Below, piece after piece: positions 8,245 through 16,820 of a DNA stretch of 64,000 nucleotides. A program made the translations under genes and the position numbers. Location: assembly GCF_000756615.1 (NCBI RefSeq), contig NZ_CP009288.1, forward strand, positions 372,001 to 436,000, read 5' to 3'. Within the stretch, counting starts at the first letter, position 1. The number at the start of each line of letters is the position of its first letter. The notes beneath the pieces were generated by a model, which saw nothing but the letters and a program-made list of their open reading frames with translations, was not told the DNA's origin and searched no databases. This DNA comes from Paenibacillus durus. GTDB lineage: Bacteria; Bacillota; Bacilli; Paenibacillales; Paenibacillaceae.

Positions 8245-9804
8245 CTAATCCTTGCTTGTCGCCGGCTGCGGAGCATTACTGCGGGTGAAGAGGCGGTCCT
8301 TCGGCATGAGCAGCACGGCCGCGAGCCCTAGCACCGCCGGAATAAGCGCCCACAGGAACGTATGCGCAATGGAGGAAGACAGCGCGGCTGAGATTTTCTC
8401 AAGCACGGGAGCCGGAATCTGAGCTCTTGCTTCCGGGGTCAGCGCGGCTCGCGGATCGCCGAAGGCGGAGGACTGGGCGCTGCCGCCGAACGCGGCGCTT
8501 AGTTGGTCCGTGAACAAATTGCGCTGGATGATGCCGAAGATGGTGATCCCGAGCGTCATGCCAAGCGAACGCATAAAGGTGCATGTCGACGTGGCCGAAC
8601 CGCGCTGGCGGACATCAAAATGATGGACAGAGGACATGTTGAGCACCGAGAAGGAGAATCCGACGCCAAATCCGGTTACAGCCATAAAGGCGTTGACCTG
8701 CAGGCGGGTAGTATCCGGCGACAGGGTCCCAAGCAGAGCAACGCCTGCGACGAAGAAGACAGTGGACAGCAGCATGATGTTCCGGAAGCTGGCCCGGGCT
8801 GTCAGCTGTCCGCCAAGCTGGGCGCCGGCGACCGAACCGATCATCATCGGCATCAGAATCAGGCCGGAATTCGTAGCGGAGCCGCCGAATACGCCCTGCA
8901 CGAAGATCGGGATGTAGACGGTTGCCACAATGAAAGCTGAGCCGTAGAAGAGAGCGGCCAGAGCGCTTGTCGCGAACAGCCTGTTCCGGAACATGCTGAA
9001 GGTGATCACGGGTTCAGCCACGCGCCGTTCAATGAACAGAAAGGCGATCAGAAGCACCGCGAAGCCCGCGAACAAGCCTAGAATGGCTGAGGAGCCCCAG
9101 GCATATTCCTGTCCGCCCAGCTCCAGAGCGAACATGAGGCAGATAATCGCGCCGACCAGCGTAAAGGCGCCGCCCCAGTCGATCCGCTGCTTGGAGTGAG
9201 TCACCGATTCTTTGTAGGCCAGAGCGATCATGATGAAGGCGATCACCCCGAGAGGGAGATTGATGTAGAATATCCAGCGCCAGCCGACATAATCGGTGAT
9301 ATAAGCGCCGAGCAGCGGACCGAGCACGCTTGAGATGCCGAAGACCGCGCCGAACAGTCCTGTCATCTTGCCGCGCTTCTCCGGTGGAAAGATATCGAAT
9401 ATAATCGTGAACGCGATCGGCATCAGCGCGCCGCCGCCCACACCCTGGATTGCCCGGTAGATGCTGAGCTGGGTAATGCTGCCCGCGGTGCCGCAGAGGG
9501 CCGAGCCGATCAGGAACAGCAGCAGTCCGAGCATGAAGAAGCGTTTGCGTCCGTACATATCGGACAGCTTGCCGAAGACGGGAGTACCGGCCATCACCAT
9601 AACCATATACGCCGAGGTTACCCATACGAGCTTGTCCATCCCTCCGAGGTCGGAGACAATGGTTCCCAGAGCGTCCCTGCGGAAAACAACAGGTCTATAC
9701 CGCCGCTTCCTTGGTGCGCAGCTGTCTGGATTCGATATAACTGATGAAGAACTCCGTAAGCACCGGATCGAATTGGCTGCCCGAACACGCTCTGAGCTCG
9801 ACAA
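8245..9804 (-). CDS. DHA2-type MFS multidrug exporter, 5'-truncated
   Basis: The recognisable protein starts abruptly at ALGTIVSDLGG (about 9672) and continues through a normal 14-helix DHA2/EmrB-QacA exporter: GKLSDMYGRKRFF (motif A), YRAIQGVGGGALMP, GPLLGAYITDYVGWRWIFYINLP (motif C region), to a C-terminal MPKDRLF. Family members have a further 30-40 residues before ALPTIVSDLGG, forming helix 1. Here those are replaced by codons read out of frame from the end of the upstream GGDEF/HD-GYP gene. A TTG at 9804 opens the frame, but no ribosome site fits; the first internal Met is at 9639. A deletion probably removed the promoter, start and helix 1, so function is doubtful. Confidence 0.8.
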   Translation of the reverse strand: MSSSERVRAANSIRCLRSSSSVISNPDSCAPRKRRYRPVVFRRDALGTIVSDLGGMDKLVWVTSAYMVMVMAGTPVFGKLSDMYGRKRFFMLGLLLFLIGSALCGTAGSITQLSIYRAIQGVGGGALMPIAFTIIFDIFPPEKRGKMTGLFGAVFGISSVLGPLLGAYITDYVGWRWIFYINLPLGVIAFIMIALAYKESVTHSKQRIDWGGAFTLVGAIICLMFALELGGQEYAWGSSAILGLFAGFAVLLIAFLFIERRVAEPVITFSMFRNRLFATSALAALFYGSAFIVATVYIPIFVQGVFGGSATNSGLILMPMMIGSVAGAQLGGQLTARASFRNIMLLSTVFFVAGVALLGTLSPDTTRLQVNAFMAVTGFGVGFSFSVLNMSSVHHFDVRQRGSATSTCTFMRSLGMTLGITIFGIIQRNLFTDQLSAAFGGSAQSSAFGDPRAALTPEARAQIPAPVLEKISAALSSSIAHTFLWALIPAVLGLAAVLLMPKDRLFTRSNAPQPATSKD

Positions 9805-11533
9805 TCGCCTCTTCCACGGATTTGGTCTGCTGATAAGGACGTTCCGTCGTCATGGCATCAAAGGAATCGATAATGGTCAGCATCCGGCACAGCCTCGGAA
9901 TCTCCTCGCCCTTGAAGCCGTGCGGGTAGCCTTTGCCGTCGTACCTTTCGTGGTGCAGCTCGATGTAAGGGGCCAAATCCTTGAACTTGTCGCCCATCAG
10001 CGCCATTTGCTTCCCCCAGGTTACATGCCATTTTACCATTTCCCACTCCTCGGGCGTGAGCTTCTCCTTCTTGTTCAGTATGCCCCAGGGAATTTCGAGC
10101 TTGCCGATGTCATGGATTAGCGAACCCAGCGTGAACTGGCGCTTCGACAGGCTGTCCAGCATGAGCAGCTCGCTGACGTCCATAGCGTACCGGAATACCC
10201 GTTTGGAATGTTTAAACGTTTCCAGGTCCTTGTACATGAACAGGTTGAGCTGCTGCTCGATATCCCGTACGTCCTGGCTGAAATCGATATCCCGCTCTTG
10301 CGGCGATTGGTGGCCGTAGACATGGACCATATTCTTGCCCTGCTTCTTGGCGTAGTACAATGCCTGGTCGGCCTGATCGACAAGCTCCGATTTGTCGTGA
10401 ATGTCGCTGCGATAGCCCGCAATTCCAGAAGAAAAGGACAAGCAGCCTTGAGGGAAAATTTCAGCCCCTTCAAAATAAGAGTTGTTCAGCGTTTTGCGCA
10501 GGCGGTCGAGAAAGCTTTTAGCCTGTTCGGTGTCATGTGAGGGCATCAGGATCGTGAATTCTTCCCCGCCGTAGCGGGAGACGACCATTTCCGCGCCGCC
10601 GCATTCCTTTTTCAGCAATTCCGCCAAAAAAACGATCAGCCCGTCACCCTTAAGATGGCCGAAGTGGTCATTATATTTCTTGAAATCGTCGATATCGATC
10701 ATGGCCAGCGACAAGGAGGAGCCCGTGCTCCGGGATTTGCGCATTTCCACTTCCAGCGTCAGCTCGAAATAGCTGTGGTTGAACAGACCTGTCCGCGGGT
10801 CCCGGTTGGCACGTTCCTCAATGTCCCGGTACATCGCGAACATCTGCTTGAACGCATAAGACAGCAGAACGCTGAGGCAGAGAAACAGAGCCAGCCCGAA
10901 AATGTGATTATGGTATAAAAGGATGACCAGCACAAGCGCCAGCACCAGGGTGCTGAGGTAGGCAATAATCGTATCCTTCAGCATTCCTTTTAGCGTTTCG
11001 TACAGGTTCTCATTATAGAAGACATAGTAGTAAAAGACGATCAGCATCGTATTCAGCACAAAGTATATGGCCATGCCTCCGGCATACGCCAGGAGATGGT
11101 CGTCCATTAGCGGTCCCCGTACCCCTCCCAGGGCAGTAAAGGAGAAGGAAGCCGAGGCGATAATGATCGAGTATATGGCAAAGTTGATCAGGTGCTTCCA
11201 CCAGACAGTCTTGCGTTCAATCAGAAAAATAACCGCGGACGAGACCAGAAGCACGGTTAAGCTGAATGAGGGGCCAAATACGAAAATACAGGCCAGATAA
11301 ACGGAAGAGTCGAGGGATAACCCGTTGCCCTGCGGAGGAAGCTGGAATGTAAAGATCGTTAATACGGCAGCCGCTCCGGATAGCGCATACACCCACACCC
11401 AAGTTGAAGTTGTATAGTGAATTAAAGCGCCCTGATTATATATCGTGAACAGACCGAGTCCCGTCAGACAAATCGCAAATGCGTAAAGGTGACCCAGGTT
11501 CAGCTTGGCCACGGCCGTTTTCCACTTTGGCAA
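9695..11533 (-). CDS. Membrane GGDEF/HD-GYP cyclic di-GMP protein
   Basis: A 612-residue protein with a multi-pass membrane N-terminus (about residues 10-230), a GGDEF domain (DPRTGLFNHSYFE, IDIDDFKKYNDHFGHLKGD, then RYGGEEF) and an HD-GYP domain (HSKRVFRYA, LIHDIGKLEIPWGIL, HHERYDGKGYP). GGDEF domains make c-di-GMP and HD-GYP domains break it down; both signature motifs look intact, so both activities are possible. The membrane part probably senses an unknown signal. The start is TTG seven bases after GGAGGG. The 3' end appears complete, although the following MFS gene has lost its own start. It fits with the EAL gene at 21.8 kb and the riboswitch at 5.7 kb. Confidence 0.92.
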   Translation of the reverse strand: MPKWKTAVAKLNLGHLYAFAICLTGLGLFTIYNQGALIHYTTSTWVWVYALSGAAAVLTIFTFQLPPQGNGLSLDSSVYLACIFVFGPSFSLTVLLVSSAVIFLIERKTVWWKHLINFAIYSIIIASASFSFTALGGVRGPLMDDHLLAYAGGMAIYFVLNTMLIVFYYYVFYNENLYETLKGMLKDTIIAYLSTLVLALVLVILLYHNHIFGLALFLCLSVLLSYAFKQMFAMYRDIEERANRDPRTGLFNHSYFELTLEVEMRKSRSTGSSLSLAMIDIDDFKKYNDHFGHLKGDGLIVFLAELLKKECGGAEMVVSRYGGEEFTILMPSHDTEQAKSFLDRLRKTLNNSYFEGAEIFPQGCLSFSSGIAGYRSDIHDKSELVDQADQALYYAKKQGKNMVHVYGHQSPQERDIDFSQDVRDIEQQLNLFMYKDLETFKHSKRVFRYAMDVSELLMLDSLSKRQFTLGSLIHDIGKLEIPWGILNKKEKLTPEEWEMVKWHVTWGKQMALMGDKFKDLAPYIELHHERYDGKGYPHGFKGEEIPRLCRMLTIIDSFDAMTTERPYQQTKSVEEAIVELRACSGSQFDPVLTEFFISYIESRQLRTKEAAV

Positions 11534-11723
11534 AAGTCACCCTCCTCTCGCAAGTATCGTGATTGTCCCATTTATTTTAAGGGAATTACAAGGAATTTCA
11601 TAGATGCCGACTGGCAAAATACGCGAATACAAGGAGAAATACAAGAAAGGATAAGCGTGAAGCTTAGTATTAGAAAAAAGGCTGCTTAGGCTTTGGGGTT
11701 GGAGCTTCTTGGTATGCTAAAAA

Positions 11724-11744
11724 GCAGGCTGAACGTCAGCCTGC
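11724..11744 (-). terminator. Terminator of the DUF5317 transcription unit
   Basis: gcaggctga (11724-11732) and tcagcctgc (11736-11744) make a perfect 9-bp stem with a three-base loop. On the minus strand it is followed by TTTTTA, an intrinsic terminator for the two small genes to its right. Confidence 0.85.
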
Positions 11745-11760
11745 CCTCTGTTTCATTCAA

Positions 11761-11877
11761 TTAACGGCCGCCGCCGATGAGTCTGAATCCGGAGGTCAAA
11801 GCCATAACTACGGAAGCAACGATAACCGTATTGATGATAATGCGCGAATACAGCATGCCGTCCCATTTTTTTTTCAC
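11761..11877 (-). CDS. Small single-helix membrane protein (38 residues)
   Basis: A short frame beginning at GTG, directly after a GGGGGGAACAATT ribosome region, reads MKKKWDGMLYSR, then a hydrophobic helix (IIINTVIVASVVMALTSG), then FRLIGGGR. The positively charged N-terminus and single helix suggest a small membrane protein with the N-terminus inside. It follows the DUF5317 gene by 29 bases in the same direction and precedes a terminator, so the two form one unit. I do not recognise a family; function is unknown. The good ribosome site and operon position are the reasons for calling it real. Confidence 0.6.
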   Translation of the reverse strand: MKKKWDGMLYSRIIINTVIVASVVMALTSGFRLIGGGR

Positions 11878-11906
11878 AATTGTTCCCCCCTTTCGGCAAT
11901 GGATCG

Positions 11907-12500
11907 TCAAGACTGCTTGGCTTCCATCTCCTGTGTCTGAATCTGTCTTCTGTCTGGAACAAGGATGTGCTGAAGATAGAGGAAAATCCCTACATTCATC
12001 ACAATATCGCCGATGCTGATGACCTGAGTGCGCGGATAAGGCTTGGACAGCGGAATAATATCCCCAAGGAACGACAGCCTGGTCGCGGAGTCCATCAGAA
12101 AATGCTTCGTAACAACGGCTCCCGACTGCAGAAGATGTACGTAATAAGGGTCCAGAACCTTCGCCGCCTCCAGAGAGACTGGCATCTTGCCGCCATTGAC
12201 GGACATGACGAGAAAGTTCAGAAAGACTCCGGCAAAAATGAACAAGAAGCCCGGAGTGTTCCGGTTCAACCACAGGATGTAAAGCCCTGCCGCGTACACA
12301 CCGGCAAAAACGATACCGCTGTACGCCGCAAAGGCAGACGACCGGTCATTCAGTTCAAATACGGCAAACTGCAGCAGTAAAAGCAGGGGAAACCATAACC
12401 CGCCTCTGATGCGCAGGCTGCCGAACTGCCTCAAGCCGTAACGAAATCCGCCCCGGAGCAGGCCGACAACCAAGCCGAGCACAATACCGTCGTATACCAT
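11907..12500 (-). CDS. DUF5317-type membrane protein
   Basis: A 197-residue protein with about five hydrophobic helices (starting IVLGLVVGLL, PLLLLLQFAVFEL, GIVFAGVYAAGLYIL, FIFAGVFLNFLVM) and the segment NFLVMSVNGGKMPVSL followed by LSFLGDIIPL near the C-terminal third, the combination seen in DUF5317 proteins of Firmicutes. Function is unknown in the family. ATG at 12500 has TAGGAG nine bases upstream. A small membrane protein gene follows, then a terminator. The region to the right (12501-12660) is AT-rich and must hold the promoter. Confidence 0.8.
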   Translation of the reverse strand: MVYDGIVLGLVVGLLRGGFRYGLRQFGSLRIRGGLWFPLLLLLQFAVFELNDRSSAFAAYSGIVFAGVYAAGLYILWLNRNTPGFLFIFAGVFLNFLVMSVNGGKMPVSLEAAKVLDPYYVHLLQSGAVVTKHFLMDSATRLSFLGDIIPLSKPYPRTQVISIGDIVMNVGIFLYLQHILVPDRRQIQTQEMEAKQS

Positions 12501-12663
12501 GGTTGAATGCTCCTATACCTATGAATTAAAAAAGGGATGCTATTTATATCAGGAATATTCGACCCTAATTATGGAAATCCTTCTGACCATGACAATATTC
12601 CTCAAATTTCTTCGAGAATATGTGTCGAAAAAACTAAAAAGTTCGCTAATAGATTTTTGTTGG

Positions 12664-12692
12664 TTGACATACCCCAGTGGGGTATATTATAG
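12664..12692 (+). promoter_or_regulatory. csoR promoter with CsoR operator
   Basis: TTGACA (12664-12669) is followed by a perfect palindrome, atacccc-agt-ggggtat (12669-12685), then a -10-like region (TATTAT 12685-12690 or TTATAG 12687-12692). G/C tracts inside an AT-flanked palindrome between -35 and -10 are the known form of CsoR operators. Copper binding to CsoR would release it and switch on csoR-copZ. Confidence 0.85.
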
Positions 12693-12713
12693 TGATGTTG
12701 AGGAGGTTGATGC

Positions 12714-13067
12714 ATGGCGGCACATGAAAAGCATGATGAAGGTGTTGTTCCGCATGACTGCTGCGGCAGCGATTGCCATTCTTCCGAAGAGCGCAAAAGC
12801 CATCATACCCAGGAATTCAAGAACGGGCTGAATACCCGGCTTAACCGCATAGAAGGGCAGATCCGGGGGATTAAAGGCATGATTGAGCGCGACACCTACT
12901 GCGATGATGTCCTGACCCAGCTTGCGGCGGTTCAGTCGGCGCTTGGAAGCGTCGGGAAGCTGCTGCTTGAGGGCCATATGAAGAGCTGTATCATTGACAG
13001 AATTGAAGCCGGAGAACATGAGGTTGTCGACGAACTGCTGGTTACAATCGGCAGATTAATGAAATAA
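12714..13067 (+). CDS. csoR: Copper-sensing repressor CsoR
   Basis: All-helical copper(I) sensor of the CsoR/RcnR family, 117 residues. The copper ligands are in place: C63 (DTYCDDVL), H88 and C92 (GHMKSC). The family core RLNRIEGQIRGIKGMIERD follows an unusual N-terminal tail of about 30 residues rich in His and Cys (HEKHDEG, HDCCGSDCHSS), which could bind extra metal. Without copper it represses; Cu(I) releases it from DNA. AGGAGG lies seven bases before the ATG. It is the first gene of csoR-copZ, with copA behind its own operator. Two matching palindromes, one before csoR and one before copA, are its probable targets. Confidence 0.95.
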   Translation: MAAHEKHDEGVVPHDCCGSDCHSSEERKSHHTQEFKNGLNTRLNRIEGQIRGIKGMIERDTYCDDVLTQLAAVQSALGSVGKLLLEGHMKSCIIDRIEAGEHEVVDELLVTIGRLMK

Positions 13068-13081
13068 GGAGAGGATTAATA

Positions 13082-13285
13082 ATGGCGAACGTTGTATTGA
13101 ATGTAGAGGGAATGTCCTGCGGACATTGCGTAAGCTCGGTAGAGAAAGCGGTAAGCAATCTGGGAGCATCCGCAATCGTGGATCTGGCATCCAAGACGGT
13201 AGCGGTCGATTATGACGACAACAAGCTCAGCGTCGGAGCCATCAAGGAAGCGATTGAAGAGCAGGGCTATGACGTAGTTCAATAA
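13082..13285 (+). CDS. copZ: Copper chaperone CopZ
   Basis: A 67-residue heavy-metal-associated domain: one MSCGHC metal-binding motif (C13, C16) in a ferredoxin-like fold, ending EEQGYDVVQ. CopZ carries Cu(I) in the cytoplasm and hands it to CopA or to CsoR. It begins 14 bases after csoR with AGGAGAGG upstream, so it is co-transcribed. Length and motif are standard. Confidence 0.96.
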   Translation: MANVVLNVEGMSCGHCVSSVEKAVSNLGASAIVDLASKTVAVDYDDNKLSVGAIKEAIEEQGYDVVQ

Positions 13286-13364
13286 GCTGAATGAGGCAGT
13301 AAACCAAGGCATGGAGTATTAGGGACAAGAAGTCCTGTTACAACGCTCCGCGCCTTCTCTTTTT

Positions 13365-13391
13365 TATAATTCGCATACCCCCTGTGGGTAT
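13365..13391 (+). promoter_or_regulatory. copA promoter with second CsoR operator
   Basis: TATAAT (13365-13370) is followed by atacccc-ctg-tgggtat (13375-13391), the same 17-base palindrome as before csoR with one arm mismatch. Here it lies downstream of the -10, near the transcription start. No strong -35 is in register. copA therefore seems to have its own copper-controlled promoter. Confidence 0.75.
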
Positions 13392-13409
13392 CTAAAAGGA
13401 TGTGATCTT

Positions 13410-15866
13410 ATGGAGGAAACAGCAGTGGCACCCGTAGAGGAACAGGCGACCTTGCAGATTACGGGCATGACCTGCTCCGCCTGCGCGGCGCGGATCGAGA
13501 AAGGGATTGCCCGCATGGAAGGCGTCTCCCGGGCGAATGTCAATCTAGCGCTGGAGCAGGCGTCCGTGGGCTTCGATCCGAAGGTTGTCAGCATGCCTAA
13601 GATTGAGGAGAAGATCCGCTCGCTCGGCTACGACACGGTGAAGGAAGCGGCGGACTTCGATATTTCCGGTATGACCTGCGCCGCCTGCTCGGCCCGGATT
13701 GAGAAGGTGCTCGGCAAGATGCCGGGCATTGCCGGAGTCAATGTTAACCTTGCGCTTGAAACGGCGCATGTGGAATATACCCCGGGGATGATTACTCTCC
13801 AGGACATCATTGCCAAGGTCGACTCGATCGGTTATAAAGCCTCGCTCAAGGAAGACCGGAAGGAAACCGCTGACCGGCGGGAGCTTGAAATCAGCCGCAA
13901 GCGGACCAAATGGATGATTTCGGCGCTATTGTCTCTGCCGCTTCTGTGGGCGATGGTCGGGCATTTCTCGTTCACTTCCTGGATTCCCGTGCCGGAGATG
14001 TTCATGAATCCGTGGTTCCAGCTTGCTCTGGCTACCCCGGTGCAGTTCATAATCGGCTGGCAGTTCTATGTCGGCGCCTACAAGGCGCTCCGCAACGGAA
14101 GCGCCAATATGGATGTTCTGGTGGCGCTGGGCACGTCGGCCGCTTATTTTTACAGCTTGTACCTAACGCTCGATTCCCTGCGTATGAATGGCATGAATCA
14201 TACGGTTGAAATGTACTATGAGACCGGAGCTGTGCTGATCACGCTCATTCTGGTCGGCAAATGGTTCGAGGCGCTGGCGAAGGGCCGCTCCTCTAACGCC
14301 ATCCGCAGCCTGATGGGCCTGCAGGCCAAGACGGCGCTTGTGATCCGTGAAGGAACGGAGATTAGCGTTCCCGTTGAGGAAGTCGTTATCGGGGATATCG
14401 TACTCGTGAAGCCGGGCACCAAGATTCCCGTCGACGGCGAAGTGACTGAAGGCTTGTCATCCGTAGATGAATCCATGCTTACGGGCGAGAGTATTCCGGT
14501 GGAGAAGAAGCCGGGCGACCCTGTAATCGGAGCGACGTTGAACAAGAACGGTATGCTGAAGATCAAAGCCCGCAAGGTTGGACGTGATACGGCGCTTGCC
14601 CAGATTATCCGCGTGGTCGAGGAAGCGCAGGGTTCCAAGGCGCCGATTCAGCGGGTGGCGGATGTCATTTCCGGCATCTTCGTGCCGATTGTGGTGGCCA
14701 TCGCCGTGCTGACATTCCTGATCTGGTATCTGTGGGCGGCTCCGGGACAGTTCGCCGAAGCCTTGGAGAAAGGGATTGCCGTGCTCGTTATCGCCTGTCC
14801 CTGCGCGCTGGGCTTGGCTACGCCGACCTCGATTATGGCCGGCTCCGGAAGGGCTGCGGAGCTTGGCATCCTGTTCAAGGGCGGCGAGCATCTGGAAGCC
14901 GCGCAGGGCATTCAGCTCGTCGTGCTCGACAAGACGGGCACTGTGACGAGCGGCAAGCCGGTGCTTACAGACGTGCTGGTATCGCCGGACTTTAAGGGTA
15001 CGCCGGAACTGGCTCCGGAAGACGCTCTGCTGTCGCTTGCCGCCGCCGCCGAGAAGCTGTCGGAGCATCCGCTGGCCGAGGCGGTAGCCGCAGGCGCGGC
15101 GGAGAAGGGGCTCGCGTTAGGCGACGCCGGAAGCTTCGTCAATGTACCCGGACGGGGTATCAAGGCGGCCATCCAGGGCAGGGAGATCATCGTCGGCACG
15201 CGCCGGATGATGGAGGAGAACGGCGTCGACGCCGCCCGCTGGCTTGACGCCATGAATGATCTGGAGCAGCAGGGCAAGACGGCGATGCTGGTTGCGGTGG
15301 ACGGCGAGTGCGCAGGAGTCGTAGCCGTCGCGGATACGATTAAGCCGACCTCGCGCGAAGCCGTGGCGGCTCTGCGGGGCATGGGGATCGATGTCGTGAT
15401 GATCACCGGCGACAATGAGCGGACGGCACGGGCCATCGCGGCCGAGGCCGGTATTGACCGGGTGATGGCCGAAGTGCTGCCCGAAGGCAAAGCCGAGGTG
15501 GTGCGGAAGCTTCAGGCGGACGGCGTGAAGGTGGCGATGGTCGGCGACGGCATCAACGATGCGCCGGCGCTGGCGACCGCCGATATCGGCATGGCGGTCG
15601 GCACCGGGACCGACGTGGCGATGGAAGCGGCGGATATTACGCTGATGCGCGGCGATCTCAAGGCCATCGCCGACGCCATCAAGATGAGCCGCAAGACGAT
15701 GGGCAACATCAAGCAGAATCTGTTCTGGGCGCTCGGCTACAATACGATCGGCATTCCGGTAGCCGCGCTGGGATTCCTCGCGCCCTGGCTGGCGGGCGCG
15801 GCGATGGCGTTCAGTTCGGTTTCGGTCGTGCTGAATGCGCTGCGGCTGCAGCGGGTAAAGTTATAG
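13410..15866 (+). CDS. copA: Copper-exporting P1B-type ATPase CopA
   Basis: Membrane pump that expels Cu(I) from the cytoplasm using ATP, 818 residues. It has two N-terminal metal-binding domains (MTCSAC with C22/C25 and MTCAAC with C90/C93), the eight-helix P1B membrane part with the transport motif CPCALGLATPTS, the actuator TGES, the phosphorylation site DKTGTVTSG, the nucleotide-binding HP dipeptide (EHPLAEA) and the hinge GDGINDAPAL. CPC with two MxCxxC domains is the Cu(I) class. It lies 124 bases after copZ, behind a second CsoR-type operator. The stop is followed by a strong terminator. All expected elements are intact. Confidence 0.97.
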   Translation: MEETAVAPVEEQATLQITGMTCSACAARIEKGIARMEGVSRANVNLALEQASVGFDPKVVSMPKIEEKIRSLGYDTVKEAADFDISGMTCAACSARIEKVLGKMPGIAGVNVNLALETAHVEYTPGMITLQDIIAKVDSIGYKASLKEDRKETADRRELEISRKRTKWMISALLSLPLLWAMVGHFSFTSWIPVPEMFMNPWFQLALATPVQFIIGWQFYVGAYKALRNGSANMDVLVALGTSAAYFYSLYLTLDSLRMNGMNHTVEMYYETGAVLITLILVGKWFEALAKGRSSNAIRSLMGLQAKTALVIREGTEISVPVEEVVIGDIVLVKPGTKIPVDGEVTEGLSSVDESMLTGESIPVEKKPGDPVIGATLNKNGMLKIKARKVGRDTALAQIIRVVEEAQGSKAPIQRVADVISGIFVPIVVAIAVLTFLIWYLWAAPGQFAEALEKGIAVLVIACPCALGLATPTSIMAGSGRAAELGILFKGGEHLEAAQGIQLVVLDKTGTVTSGKPVLTDVLVSPDFKGTPELAPEDALLSLAAAAEKLSEHPLAEAVAAGAAEKGLALGDAGSFVNVPGRGIKAAIQGREIIVGTRRMMEENGVDAARWLDAMNDLEQQGKTAMLVAVDGECAGVVAVADTIKPTSREAVAALRGMGIDVVMITGDNERTARAIAAEAGIDRVMAEVLPEGKAEVVRKLQADGVKVAMVGDGINDAPALATADIGMAVGTGTDVAMEAADITLMRGDLKAIADAIKMSRKTMGNIKQNLFWALGYNTIGIPVAALGFLAPWLAGAAMAFSSVSVVLNALRLQRVKL

Positions 15867-15905
15867 AAAATAATCATCCTTTTATATAAAGTATATTGAA
15901 TTCAA

Positions 15906-15944
15906 AAAGACTGCCCTTATCATTTTTGATTTGAGGCAGTCTTT
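15906..15944. terminator. Terminator between copA and the DUF3037 gene
   Basis: aaagactgcc (15906-15915) pairs perfectly with ggcagtcttt (15935-15944), followed by T-rich sequence on the right and A/T-rich sequence on the left. It sits between two convergent transcription units and can serve both. Confidence 0.8.
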
Positions 15945-15952
15945 GACTTTTA

Positions 15953-16819
15953 TTACATATTTATTTTTGTATCTATTACTTTCATTTCTTTGACCATTCG
16001 ATCCGCAAAGTCTTCAATTTGCGTTAGCGATCTGGCTTGAAAAGTTATTGTTTCCTCGTTTAATATGTCCAGGGCAATTTTTATGTTTTTAGTTAAATCT
16101 TTAACGTAAATTAAAGTTGTAAGATCTATATTATGCGTATCGAATTGTTTCTCTAATTTAGATGCTTCTTTTATCTTACTAAAATTGTATGCCCATTCTT
16201 TCGCTACTTGAGAAGCTTGTTTACTTCCTCTTTGAGTGTAGTCAAAAGAAAAGGTTTTAACTATTTTTACTCGTTCTTTTCTTGTAACATAGGCGTAATC
16301 CAATTCAATCAGTTCATCTCCCAAATCTACTTTTAAGTTTTTCTCTAGGATCGCGTTAGTGGGTTTGTTCTTAATAACTTTATTCATAATTGACTTCACT
16401 TCTTGTTCCGTGAGCCTTGATTTTTTCTGAACTTCAAAATGCACATAAGTTTTAAAGAGATTATTCAGGTCGGTTTCAAAGTCTGCTGATCTGAATAATT
16501 GTATTTTGGAAAACTGAAGTTGATTTACATAGATTGAAGTAGCTTTTTCCAAATAATTTAAGTTGGCGATATCTTCATAGGAGGGGCCGGTTACTGTAGA
16601 GTTTTTTGAGAAATCCTCCTTAACACCGCTTAAAATTATTTTTAGAAAAGGTATATCAATTTCGTCGTCAAAAGTAGAAACTCTGGAAAGATTGCTTGTA
16701 ATTAAACAGTCAATGTATTTGTCCCCTGGAGAATGCATAACTACCCCAATATTTATGAATTCTTCCCTGTTCTCGTCCGGAACATAGCGAAGGACTGCAA
16801 ATTTACAAATTTTCTCCAC
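15953..16819 (-). CDS. DUF3037-family protein
   Basis: A 288-residue protein whose N-terminus (FAVLRYVPDENREEFINIGV, then VMHSPGDKY) is the DUF3037 signature; the rest is charged and helical with no catalytic motif I recognise. Function is unknown. GTG at 16819 is chosen because AAGGAGGGGG lies five bases upstream and the kinase gene stops two bases before it; a longer frame to 16873 overlaps the kinase. The near-zero spacing means translational coupling, so the two proteins probably work together. Codons are AT-rich, unlike the copA and thi genes on either side, pointing to horizontal acquisition. A defence or toxin-antitoxin role is only a guess. Confidence 0.85.
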   Translation of the reverse strand: MEKICKFAVLRYVPDENREEFINIGVVMHSPGDKYIDCLITSNLSRVSTFDDEIDIPFLKIILSGVKEDFSKNSTVTGPSYEDIANLNYLEKATSIYVNQLQFSKIQLFRSADFETDLNNLFKTYVHFEVQKKSRLTEQEVKSIMNKVIKNKPTNAILEKNLKVDLGDELIELDYAYVTRKERVKIVKTFSFDYTQRGSKQASQVAKEWAYNFSKIKEASKLEKQFDTHNIDLTTLIYVKDLTKNIKIALDILNEETITFQARSLTQIEDFADRMVKEMKVIDTKINM

Positions 16820-16820
16820 G

